Below, in pieces: positions 38,801 to 48,400 of a stretch of DNA of 64,000 nucleotides. The position numbers and the translations under genes are program-made. This DNA is from Oryzias latipes (Eukaryota; Chordata; Actinopteri; Beloniformes; Adrianichthyidae), in NCBI RefSeq assembly GCF_002234675.1, contig NC_019866.2, forward strand, positions 186,001 through 250,000, in the 5' to 3' direction. Position 1 is the stretch's first letter; each line of letters opens with the position of its first letter. The notes beneath the pieces are model-generated. The model made no database searches, was not told the DNA's origin, and worked only from the letters and a program-made list of their open reading frames with translations.

Positions 38801-41800
38801 CAGGCATGTAGAACTGCCTTTTTTCACCTGCGGAATATTGCTAAGATCAGAAATCTACTTTCTAAGAGTGATGCTGAAAAACTCATCCATGCATTTGTTA
38901 CGTCGAGGCTGGATTACTGTAACTCCTTGTTAGCAGCGTGTCCTAAGAGTTCCTTAAGAAGTCTCCAGCTTGTTCAGAACGCAGCAGCTAGATTGTTAGC
39001 AGGAACTAGCAGAAGAGATCACATCACTCCTGTGTTAGTTTCACTTCACTGGATCCCAGTTGATTCCAGAATCAAGTTCAAGATCCTCCTGTTAACCTAT
39101 AAGGCCTTACATGGAATGGCCCCGTCCTATCTTAAGGACCTCATAGTCCCTTACCATCCAATCAGAACACTTCACTCACTAAATGCAGGACTGCTTGTGG
39201 TTCCTAGAATTGGTAAAAGTACGGTTGGAGGTAGAGCGTTTAGCCACCAAGCCCCTGTTTTATGGAATAAACTCCCAGCTCATGGAAGAGAGGCCGACTC
39301 AGTTTCTACATTCAAAGCTAGACTGAAAACATTCCTCTTTGGACAGGCTTATTGTCAGACTAGTTAGTATTCAGAGATTATTTAACTTAATGTTAATGTG
39401 TTTAAATTAAACTTAATAACAATAACTATTTGTTTTTAGGCTGCTAGAAGTTGAAGCTGGGGTAACTATGGTGCTCTGGGGTTCTGTCCTCTTTTCTCAT
39501 CTACTTCTACCCTTCCTCTTCTCTATTCTTGATCATTATTCATCATTTAGTTCTCCATGCCTCTGTTTGGTGCAGCGATTCATGTATTGTCCCTCTTTTC
39601 CTCTCCCCTCCTGGGGAGTGGGAGTGCTTCCAGACTCCTATTGGTTCATCCGTGCTCCAGTTCCTGACCGAGTACCTCGTCTCTGCTCCTGCTCCTACAC
39701 CTGGCTGTGGATCCTGTCTCCGGCTCGACTCGCGCCTTTGACTGTCCCCACAACCACGGCTGGATGAAACTCGTCTGCTGGACTTTTATATATGTAGTTG
39801 TAGATTTAGATAAGTTAATTCTTCTCTAAGAGTCCTGGGGGAGGATCCCTCCTTCATGTGGGCACCCCTGAGGTTTCTTCGTTTTTTCCGGAATCCGGTT
39901 TTTTTGGGAGTTTTTCCTCACAGAGAAGGGGGGTCTAAGGGCAGGGATGCCAGTATAGCTTAGTCAGTTTGTTAGTTCATTTTAGTATTTTCCTATTGAA
40001 CTCTTTGTATTCGTGATCCCTTTGAGTTCATGTTTTACTTCGAAGCCCATCGAGACGACTGTTGTTGTGATTTTGGGCTATACAAATAAAATTGAATTGA
40101 ATTGAATTGAATTGAATTGAATTGAATTGAATTGAATTGATTGGTCTGGATAAATCATGGAAGAAGAAGTTGGAGTTCCGACATGGAGCGAGGTGATCTT
40201 CAAACGGGCTTTACTTATAATCAGGATTTGTGTGATCAATGATTTTCCAGACTGGGTTCTATGGAAAGCTGTCATGATTGAATTATTTACAAATCATTGA
40301 ATCTGTGAAAATTTATTTAAATCTACTCTTGTTTTCAGATTTTTAAACTACATTTTAAAATGAAACGTTGGTTCTGTTCAGACCGGTTCGTGACATCAAA
40401 CCGGTCTGCGGTCTGAAAAACGTTGGAGGTCACTGCTCTACGACTCGCAATCTTTAAGGCAACTCTACGGAACCACATCTGCCTGATCCACACGCAAACC
40501 ATAGTTAACACGCGTGTGGTGGGGCCGAGTGCACGTGTGTCCCTCATGTAGAGACGGCAGAAGAAGAGGAGGAGTTCATCAGAGGAAGAACAAAGACACT
40601 TTGGTTCCAGCATTTAGTCGCCATGTGGCAGGAAGCCCCATGTAAATAATCTATACGTAACACGCTAAACATTACAGCCAAAACAGGAAGTTTAGCGACT
40701 GGCGAGGTCTTAATTTGGACGGCGTGTGCCCGACTCACCCGCAGGCCAGGTAGCGGCCGTCCGCAGAGGCGGCGATGGATGTCCCCTTCACGCATCCGTC
40801 ATCAGCGAACCTGTTGATGCACCTGCTGCTGCGCACGTCCCACACGTACACCTCCCCGTCCTCTGCACACGCCAGCGGGAACTCTCAATGCCTTATCAGG
40901 TAGAATTATACCACGGCAGACACATGACCAGCAGCCGATGATGTCAAGTCCTGTCCTACTCACCTGAGTTTGTAAAGAATTTGCTGCCGTCACGAGAAAA
41001 GGCCACGCCGCTGACGTTCCCGTTGATCTTCATGCTGTGGACCACCTCCATGGTCTGAACCCAACAGGTGGAAACAAACAAACATGTCATTTCCTGTAAA
41101 AATAACTGCAGCTTCCTGCTTGATTAACATAAATGCACCAGGTGTACTTTTTTAACCATTTGTGTCCAGCAGCCTTGGAGGACAGGAGCCTTTTCAAGTT
41201 AGACCCAGAGTGGAGAAATATCAACTGAGCAGCAGGAAAACAGCGAGAAGACAGCAGAAAGACAGCGGGGAAACAGAAGGAAGACAGCGGGGAAACAGCA
41301 GGAAGACAGCGGGGAAACAGCAGGAAGACAGCGGGGAAACAGCAGGAAGACAGCGGGGAAACAACAGAAAGACAGCGGGGAAACAGCGGGAAAACAGCAG
41401 GAAAACAGCAAAAGGATAGCGGGGAAACAGCAGAAAGACAGCAAGAAAACAGCGGGAAAACAGCAAGAAGACAGCAGAAAGACAGCGGGAAAACAGCAGG
41501 AAGACAGCGGGAAAACAGCAGAAAGACAGTTGGAAAACAGCGGGGAAGCAGCTGGAAAACAGCGAAAAGACAGCGGTGAAACAGCAGGAGGAGGCAGGAA
41601 GACAGCGGGAAAACAGCAGGAAGACAGCAAAAAGACAGCGAGAAAACAGCAGGAGGAGGCAGGAAGACAGCGGGAAAACAGCAGGAAGACAGCAAAAAGA
41701 CAGCGTGAAAACAGCAGGAGGAGGCAGGAAGACAGCGGGAAAACAGCAGGAAGATAACAAAAAGACAGCGGAAAAACAGCAGGAAGACAGCAGAAAGACA

Positions 41801-43654
41801 GCGGGAAAACAGCAGAGAGACAGCGGGAAACAGCAGAAAGACACCAGGAAAACAGCAGGAAGACAGGAGAAAGACGGCGGGAAAACAGCAGGAAGACAGG
41901 AGAAAGACGGCGGGAAAACAGCAGGAAGACAGCAAAAAGACAGCGGGGAAACAGGAGGAAGACAGTTGTAAAACAGCTGGGAAGCAGCTGGAAAACAGCA
42001 GGAAAACAGCGAGAGGACAGCAGGAAGAAGCAGCAGCAGCGGTGTCACCTTGAGCGTCAGCAGGTGCAGGTATCCACTGGTTCCGGTTAAAAGCAGAGCG
42101 CCCCCATCGGGACACACTGAGAACTCCTTCACTCTGGTTTCCTTTAGACCTGAACACAAAGACCTTGATGTCGTGGTGTGACGAGGCTGCCGAGCGGGGC
42201 TTGTAGGGGGCGGGGCTAACCTCGGACACTGTGCACTGGCGATACGCGGCCCTCCATCATGTCGTACAAGTAGAACATCCGGTTCCTCACGCTGGTGGCG
42301 ATCACCGACTCTCCGTCCTGGCTGAAAGCGGCTCTGTGCACGGGAAAGCGTTCCAGGTGGATGCTCTGAATCTTCGGGTTGGTCTTTCCGTCCACCTGGG
42401 AGGGGGAGGAGCCACCTCAATCACATGACCACCTCCAGCTGGCCTGCGCCGCCACCACCCCCCCCTTACCTGAAAGAGGGAGATGGACTGGTCGAGACCG
42501 GCCGTCATGACCACCTGGGCGGTGGGGTGGAACTGCACGGTGGTCAGTCTGTCCTCTGAGGGGCGGGCGCTGTTGGCGTGGAGACACTTCTTCATCTGGG
42601 AGACAACAGGCCAGAGTCAGACCCTCAACTCTGCAGCTCCGACGCAGTGGGGGAGGGGCACTGACCTTTAGAATGCCGCTGGGGAGACTCTCCGAAGACC
42701 CGACGAAGTTCCCAGTCTTCCTCAGGAGGTCATCATCTTCCTCCTCCTCCTCGGGAGCTGCAGAGAGCAGAGTGAGTTGGAGGAAGAGCAGGAGCTTAAG
42801 ATCTCACCTTTGGCTCACCCGTCCTCCTCCGGTGGCTGGACTCCGCCCACGACGGTGTTCCCCCCATTGACTTCTGGAACCTGGGACACAGGCACACAGG
42901 TCAGAGGTTATGGACCCCCCCCATCAATCAGCAGAAACGTTTGTTCTAAAAGGGGGAAGGGGGGGCACCCACTCCTCCCTCATCCGCTGCTGCAGCCTCT
43001 CCGTGGTCATGGTGGACTCCGCCCCCCCTCTGACCAGGTTTCTGCGGTAACGGTGGGTCATGTCCACCCTGCAAACAAACACAGGAGTCTCACGGCGTGA
43101 TAACGGACCCGGAAAACACACCTGATAGTAAACAACTCACTCGCCCACGCGCTCGTCATCCTCATCCACCCAAGCAGGTGCCCTGGGACGCCGTGGCTCC
43201 TCCCCCTCGCTCTCAGACTCCCCTTCATGTTCCGCCTCAAGGCAGCAGCCTCCGGGCGGCCGCTCCTCCTCCTCCTGGACATCCAGACCAACGTCAGCCG
43301 TCCCGCGCTCACATGAACATAACAGCCGCTAAATTAACGGTAAAATCAGAACTACGCGGACCAGAACCGGCTTCTTCTCGGACCCTAGTTTGTCTTGGAG
43401 AACCTCCGGTTCTTCTCGAAAGGGTCACGTGGTAAACTCACCTGTTCGAGCCTGTTGAGCAGCTCGTGCTCCGTCCCGAACACCTGCGCCTCGAGCCGCT
43501 GAACCGCCAAATCCTCTGCACCCAGAACCGCCAGCCTCCTGGCGTTCTTCCGCCGGTTCCGCTCCTCTTCTACGGGGTCGGGTTTCTGCGACCGGAATCT
43601 TTTCTTGGCCGCTTTTCCTTCCTCCGTTACCGGCAGCGGGATGACGTCCTCCAT
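26850..43654 (-). CDS. utp18: utp18, U3 snoRNA-associated WD40 protein
   Basis: Nucleolar SSU-processome (UTP-B) subunit needed for 18S pre-rRNA processing. Thirteen coding exons, right to left: 43442-43654, 43141-43274, 42969-43068, 42819-42873, 42666-42757, 42470-42595, 42221-42395, 42049-42149, 40964-41054, 40739-40862, 27167-27341, 26948-27090 and 26850-26874. Total 517 aa (human about 556). Landmarks: [90 protein letters not shown]; and the conserved end LLHYSDF. The C-terminal two thirds form the WD40 propeller. Exon 4 could instead begin 7 nt earlier (42880), but only 42873 keeps phase with exon 3. Intron 10 (27342-40738, 13.4 kb) is packed with mobile elements and minisatellites, while the other introns are under 1 kb. 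Confidence 0.95.
27442..27811. mobile_element. TTAA-flanked MITE, copy 2
   Basis: Same family as 10.91-11.15 kb. The left end TTAACCCTTGTGCTTAGATG and the right end CCTAGGATAGAAAAAGGGTTA mark it, and the body includes ACAAAGGTGGATAAAGGTGG. Here the internal unit with TAGTGGGTCTAGATGACCC is expanded to about seven copies instead of two. It lies in utp18 intron 10 close to exon 11. Confidence 0.75.
27885..28917 (-). mobile_element. LINE 3' fragment (L2/CR1/Rex1 group), minus
   Basis: Minus-strand coding remnant with [36 protein letters not shown] and [16 protein letters not shown], then a stop. This is the usual C-terminal end of fish L2/Rex1-type LINE proteins. The 3' UTR follows to a triplicated AAATCAAACTTTATTTATA end at 27.89-27.95 kb (plus-strand reading). 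It is 5'-truncated at about 28.92 kb where a plus-strand LINE begins. Confidence 0.85.
28112..28172. repeat. (AAAT)n(AAAC)n microsatellite
   Basis: About 60 bp of AAAT repeats changing to AAAC repeats, in the 3' UTR of the minus-strand LINE fragment. Confidence 0.95.
28920..29525 (+). mobile_element. LINE reverse-transcriptase fragment, plus (left part)
   Basis: Plus-strand LINE remnant starting at the catalytic YADDT box (about 28.94 kb). It continues through [10 protein letters not shown]-like sequence, [35 protein letters not shown] and [20 protein letters not shown], with frameshifts. It is cut at about 29.53 kb by the start of the G-run minisatellite. The likely continuation is at 32845-32990. 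Confidence 0.8.
29532..32842. repeat. G-run minisatellite (about 100 units of 31-35 bp)
   Basis: Each unit is CTGTCTGATCGGAGCACC, then TTTCT or TTTC, then a G run of 7 to about 14. Three two-state positions mix along the array: GATC/GATT, CTGTCT/CTGTCC and TTTCTG/TTTCGG. Variable G-run length shifts frame at almost every unit. Even so, minus-strand frames stay open for about 1,100 codons because the unit has no stop in any minus frame ([13 protein letters not shown]-type strings). These are not genes. The array lies between two halves of a plus-strand LINE. G-run lengths are probably unreliable in sequencing. Confidence 0.97.
32843..32995 (+). mobile_element. LINE C-terminal fragment, plus (right part)
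   Basis: Directly after the G-run array, a plus-strand frame reads [20 protein letters not shown], then [12 protein letters not shown] after a stop. It resembles the FxxxxxxLWNSLP end of LINE proteins and matches what should follow the fragment ending at 29.53 kb. Assignment to the same element is an inference. Confidence 0.6.
33075..33130 (-). mobile_element. LINE 3'-terminal stub, minus
   Basis: About 50 bp whose reverse complement (GTTGTTGTGATTTTGGG, TATA, AAT, then TTGAA repeats) matches the 3' end of the large LINE at 40.05-40.1 kb. It is an extreme 3' stub, or a SINE sharing that tail, joined on its upstream side to the 21-bp minisatellite. Confidence 0.75.
33131..36072. repeat. minisatellite with 21-bp unit (about 140 copies)
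   Basis: Unit CTGTAGAACCGAGTCTCC plus a short CCG or CTG step, 21 bp in all. Variants: GTATCTCTG, GTCCGCCGG, AACTGAG, AACAGAG. The length is exactly seven codons, so minus-strand frames read RETRFYR- or QGDSVLP-type repeats for about 1,000 codons. They are artefacts. A recurrent order of variants (GTATCTCTG followed by AACTGAG, then AACAGAGTCCGCCGG) recurs especially in the right half, showing higher-order duplication. Confidence 0.97.
36085..36330. repeat. possible interspersed repeat
   Basis: Contains TTGTAAAGCGCTTTACAGTC, a motif common in fish interspersed repeats, between the 21-bp array and the large LINE. Family not determined. Confidence 0.4.
36331..40140 (+). mobile_element. nearly intact LINE (L2/CR1/Rex1 group)
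   Basis: Non-LTR retrotransposon with almost all of ORF2. The endonuclease starts near 36.47 kb ([16 protein letters not shown]) and continues through IIYRPPG, LGDFNIH and ISDHFLI. The reverse transcriptase has [58 protein letters not shown] and [10 protein letters not shown]. The thumb/C-terminus has [43 protein letters not shown] and LWNKLPAH, with the stop at 39367. Only about three frame breaks are seen: C runs at about 36.62 and 37.34 kb, and a single-base loss at about 38.28 kb. The 3' UTR ends in a TTGAA-repeat tail at 40.09-40.14 kb. It sits in utp18 intron 10 in antisense and appears young. Confidence 0.93.
40087..40140. repeat. (TTGAA)n LINE tail
   Basis: About ten copies of a 5-bp TTGAA repeat ending the LINE in place of a poly(A) tail, as usual for L2/CR1-group elements. 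Confidence 0.9.
41224..42030. repeat. minisatellite in utp18 intron 8
   Basis: Imperfect units of about 16-22 bp: GGAAACAGCAGGAAGACAGC, AAAACAGC and GAAAGACAGC, with occasional AGGAGGAGGCA insertions. It fills most of intron 8 (41055-42048) and stops about 15-20 bp from the exon 8 donor. Minus-strand frames give CFPAVFLLS-type repeats and are not genes. Confidence 0.95.
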
Positions 43655-43855
43655 CTCGGTGCTGAGGAAAACCGGGACTCTGCCTCGGTCAGACGCGCCG
43701 CGGTTCGGTGAAAGAGGATTCACGTGGAGGAAATGTTTTTCCTGCTGAGTGACGTATTTCCGGGACCGATGGACCGCCGCAGAAAGGACAGCGCCCCCCT
43801 CGAGCAGAGGAGGAACTGCAGCTGAAAACATCTGGAACTAAAGAGCTACACGGAT
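43655..43855 (-). promoter_or_regulatory. utp18 promoter/5' UTR candidate
   Basis: The short gap between the utp18 ATG and the next minisatellite. On the minus strand it has CCGGAAAT (ETS-type) at 43756-43763 joined to TACGTCA (CRE-like) at 43750-43756, in a CpG-rich setting typical of ribosome-biogenesis gene promoters. Confidence 0.45.
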
Positions 43856-43857
43856 GA

Positions 43858-44985
43858 GGACTTGGAACCTCAAGGAGGACCAGGAGGACCCGGAACCCCA
43901 GAGCCAGACCAGGAGAACCCGGAACCTCAAGGAGGACCCGGAACCTCAGAGCCAGACAAGGAGAACCCGGCTCCTCAAGGAGGACCAGGAAGACCCGGAA
44001 CCTCAAGGAGGACCAGGAGGACCCGTACCCCAGAGCCAGACCAGGAGGACCCGGAACCTCAGAGCCAGACCAGGAGAACCCGGAACCTCAAGGAGGACCA
44101 GGAGGACCCGGAACCCCAGAGCCAGACCAGGAGAACCCGGAACCTCAAGGAGGGCCAGGAGAACCCGTACCCCAGAGCCAGACCAGGAGGACCCGGAACC
44201 TCAGAGCCAGACCAGGAGAACCCGGAACCCCAGAGCCAGACCAGGAGAACCCGGAACCTCAGAGCCAGACCAGGAGGACCCGGAACCTCAAGGAGGACCA
44301 GGAGAACCCGTACCCCAGAGCCAGACCAGGAGGACCCGGAACCTCAGAGCCAGACCAGGAGAACCCGGAACCCCAGAGCCAGACCAGGAGAACCCGGAAC
44401 CTCAGAGCCAGACCAGGAGGACCCGGAACCTCAAGGAGGACCAGGAGGACCCGGAACCTCAGAGCCAGACCAGAAGGACTCGGAACCTCAGAGCCAGACC
44501 AGGAGGACCCGGAACCTCAAGGAGGACCAGGAGGACCCGGAACCTCAAGGAGGACCAGGAGGACCCGGAACCTCAGAGCCAGACCAGAAGGACCCGGAAC
44601 CTCAGAGCCAGACCAGGAGGACCCGGAACCCCAAGGAGGACCAGGAGGACCCGGAACCTCAAAGAGGACCAGGAGGACCCGGAACCTCAGAGCCAGACCA
44701 GAAGGTCCAGGAACCTCAGAGCCAGACCAGGAGGACCCGGAACCTCAAGGAGGACCAGGAGGACCCGGAACCTCAAGGAGGACCAGGAGGACCCGGAACC
44801 TCAGAGCCAGACCAGAAGGTCCAGGAACCTCAGAGCCAGACCAGGAGGACCCGGAACCCCAAGGAGGACCAGGAGGACCCGGAACCTCAAGGAGGACCAG
44901 GAGGACCCGGAACCTCAAGGAGGACCCGGAACCTCAGAGCCAGACCCGGAGGACCCGGAACCTCAAGAGGGACCACAGAAGATCA
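43858..44985. repeat. minisatellite between utp18 and wipf2
   Basis: About 1.1 kb of mixed modules: GGACCCGGAACCTCA, then AGGAGGACCAGGA or GAGCCAGACCAGGA. Unit lengths near multiples of three keep two plus-strand frames open for about 400 codons (PEPQSQTRRTRN-type). These are artefacts. It lies between the wipf2 poly(A) signal and the utp18 start. Confidence 0.95.
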
Positions 44986-45052
44986 CATCTTCCATCCTGG
45001 TACCAACCAGAACCCCTCCCCCCAGATCCAGACACAGATTCTGAAGCTGCGG

Positions 45053-45058
45053 TTTATT
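45053..45058 (-). terminator. wipf2 poly(A) signal
   Basis: TTTATT on plus (AATAAA on minus), about 420 bp after the wipf2 stop. The intergenic minisatellite begins some 70 bp beyond it. Confidence 0.65.
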
Positions 45059-45479
45059 TGTCACACGTGCCGTAAACATGCTTACAGCCCTCTATTGGAA
45101 CCAATAGGGGGAGTTGGATTGCAGGGTTAGAAGGGAAACAAAAAAAGGTGTGTGTGTGTGGGGGGGGGGGGGTCCGCATGTTCCACATGAAGTTCTGCCC
45201 GCTGCAGTCCATTTGGCACTTTAAGACCAGTCCTGCCCATAAACTGGACTCCGGTCCTGGTTCTGCTGGATCAAAGGATCATGTTCTCCACAGAAGGAGG
45301 TTCCAGATGACCTTCTGACATCAAACAAAGGAGCAAATCACATGACCTCACAGGAAGTTCATCTGATCAAAGTGCAAAGAAGCAGTTCAGCTCTGACCCC
45401 CCAGACAGAACCGATGGGGGGTGGGGGGCTCTTCTGGCAAGGTGGAGGTGTGCGTCAGTGATGGAGGTCAGCTCCTGCT

Positions 45480-48400
45480 TCACCTCCCCACAGGAGGCAA
45501 AGGCGGAGCTCCTCTCATGACTGTGGGGGAGAATGAGAGGCTCAGCAGAATCTGTCATCGTCTCCAATCAATCATCAATAAAGATTGAACATCAGTCATC
45601 AACGGGGTAGTTACCTCTGTTTGCCCTGCTGGGGTAGATCTTGGAGAAGTGTCTGTACTCATCCGGGGGGGGGAAGTCGTCTAAAGGGTGGAAGGAGTAC
45701 CGGGCCTCAAAGTCATCTGGAGGTAAAGGTGAGGGGTTAGAATCAGCCTCATGGCAGGGAGGGGGGGCTGTACCTGAACTCACCTGCAAAGGAACGAGTT
45801 ATGGAGGGCGAGGGGGGGGGTCCATTACGATGAGGAGGAGGAGGAGGAGGAGCAGGAATGCGAGAGGGTGGAGGAGGGGGTTTGCCCCTGAAGGGGGGGT
45901 CAGAAGAAAGGGAGGGGCTGCCATGGGTCCTGTAGGGTGGTGGAGGAGGGGCTTCCTTAGCTCCCACCCTCAATGAGGGCGAACACAGAGCCAGGTGGGG
46001 GGGGGCTGAGGAAAGGTGAAAAACGGCGTTAAAAAATGTAACGTTGATTTAATGTCAACACAGAAAGACTCACCTGTTCCTCTACCTGACCCCTCCCTGT
46101 TTGTGGGAGGCGGCTTGCTGGTGCCCAGCTGGGACGGTGTGGGGGATGAAGGTGGAGGAGGGGCAGGGCCTCTTGTAGGGGTGTGGCTACCTGGCGAGGG
46201 GGCCGTCCTCTTGCTGCTGAGAGAGTTGTGGCGCTGCGGCAGCTCGGGGGCGACCTCGCCACTGACGGCCGGACCGTTAGTGATGCGGTAAGGGGGGGGT
46301 GGGGGAGCCAGTGAGGAGCTAGAGGAGGGGGCAGGGTTTCCCCCTGAGGTAGGGGGGCGTTTGCTGCTGTTTGGAGATGGGGGAGGTTTGGAGGGGAGAG
46401 GTGGGGTTGGTGGGAGGGGCTTCTCTCTGTTATAAGAGGATGTGGGAGGTGAAGAGGTGTTGCCACGGTGACAATGGGAAGGAGGAGGGGGTGGCTTCAT
46501 GCTGGGAGAGGGGGCAGCAGCAGTGGGGGAGGGCAAAAGGCTGGGGAGGGAAGGTGGGTGAGGGCGACACTCAGTCGGGGACGAGGCCTGTGGGAGGGGC
46601 CTGTCTGTGCCGTCACAGCGATGGCTCGGAGGGCGGGGGGCAGCGCCCCGTGTGGAGGAGGAGGGGCGTCCCGAGGAGCCGTCTGCAACACATGACAACG
46701 CACACATGACCAAACACACACATGACCACACACACACACACAGGACGACAACGACACACAGGACGACACACACACAGGACGACACACACACATGATAACA
46801 CACACACATGACCACACACACACATGATAACACACACATGACCACACACACATGACAACACACACACACACACAGGACGTCAACGACACACAGGACGACA
46901 CACACACAGGACGACACACACACATGACAACACACACACAAAGGACGACAACCACACATAACACATACACAGGACGACAACCACCCACATGAAAACACAC
47001 ACGACGACACACACATATGACAACACACACACACATGACGAAACACACACATGACCCAACACACACATATGACAACACACACACATGACCACACACACAC
47101 ATGACAACACACACACAGGAGGACACACACACAGGACGACACAAACACATGACAACACACACACATGACCACACACACACACAAGACGACAACCACACAC
47201 AGGACGACACACACACATGACCACACACATGACAACACACACACATGACCACACACACACATGATAACACACACATGACAACACACACACACACAGGACG
47301 ACAACCACACACACACATGATAACACACACATGACCACACACACATGACAACACACACATGACAACACACACACACACAGGACGACAACGACACACACAC
47401 AGGACGACACACACACAGGACCACACACACACAGGACCACACACACACAGGACCACACACACGACAACACACACACACAGGACGACAACCACACATAACA
47501 CACACACAGGACGACAACCACACAGATGAAAACACACACGACGACACACATATATGACAACACACACACACATGACGACAACCACACCCATGACCACACA
47601 CACACACACACACACAGGACGACAACGACACACAGGACGACACACACACAGGACGACACACACACAGGACCACACACACACATGATAACACACACATGAC
47701 CACACACATGTGACCACACACACACATGATAACACACATATGACCACACACACATGACAACACACACATGACAACACACACACACACACAGGACGACAAC
47801 GACACACATGAAAACACACACGACGACACACATATATGACAACACACACACACATGACGACAACCACACACATGACCACACACACACACACAAAGGACGA
47901 CAACCACACATAACACACACACAGGACGACAACCACCCACATGAAAACACACACGACGACACACACATATGACAACACACACACACATGACGAAACACAC
48001 ACATGACCCAACACACACATATGACAACACACACACATGACCACACACACACATGACAACACACACACAGGACGACAACCACACAGGAGGACACACACAC
48101 AGGACGACACAAACACATGACAACACACAAACATGACCACACACACACACAAGACGACAACCACACACAGGACGACACACACACATGACCACACACATGA
48201 CCACACACACACATGACAACACACACACATGACCACACACACACATGATAACACACACATGACAACACACACACACACAGGACGACAACCACACACACAC
48301 ATGACAACACACACACACACAGGACGACAACCACACACACACATGATAACACACACATGACCACACACACATGACAACACACACACACACAGGACGACAA

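Noticed and set aside
41087-42420. Minus-strand 380-399-codon frames with repeated CFPAVFLLS
   Set aside because: utp18 intron 8 array. The real coding part at 42049-42149 and 42221-42395 is in separate exons.
43854-45130. Plus-strand 396- and 422-codon frames
   Set aside because: Minisatellite translation in two frames (PEPQSQTRRTRN-type). No unique sequence with coding character.
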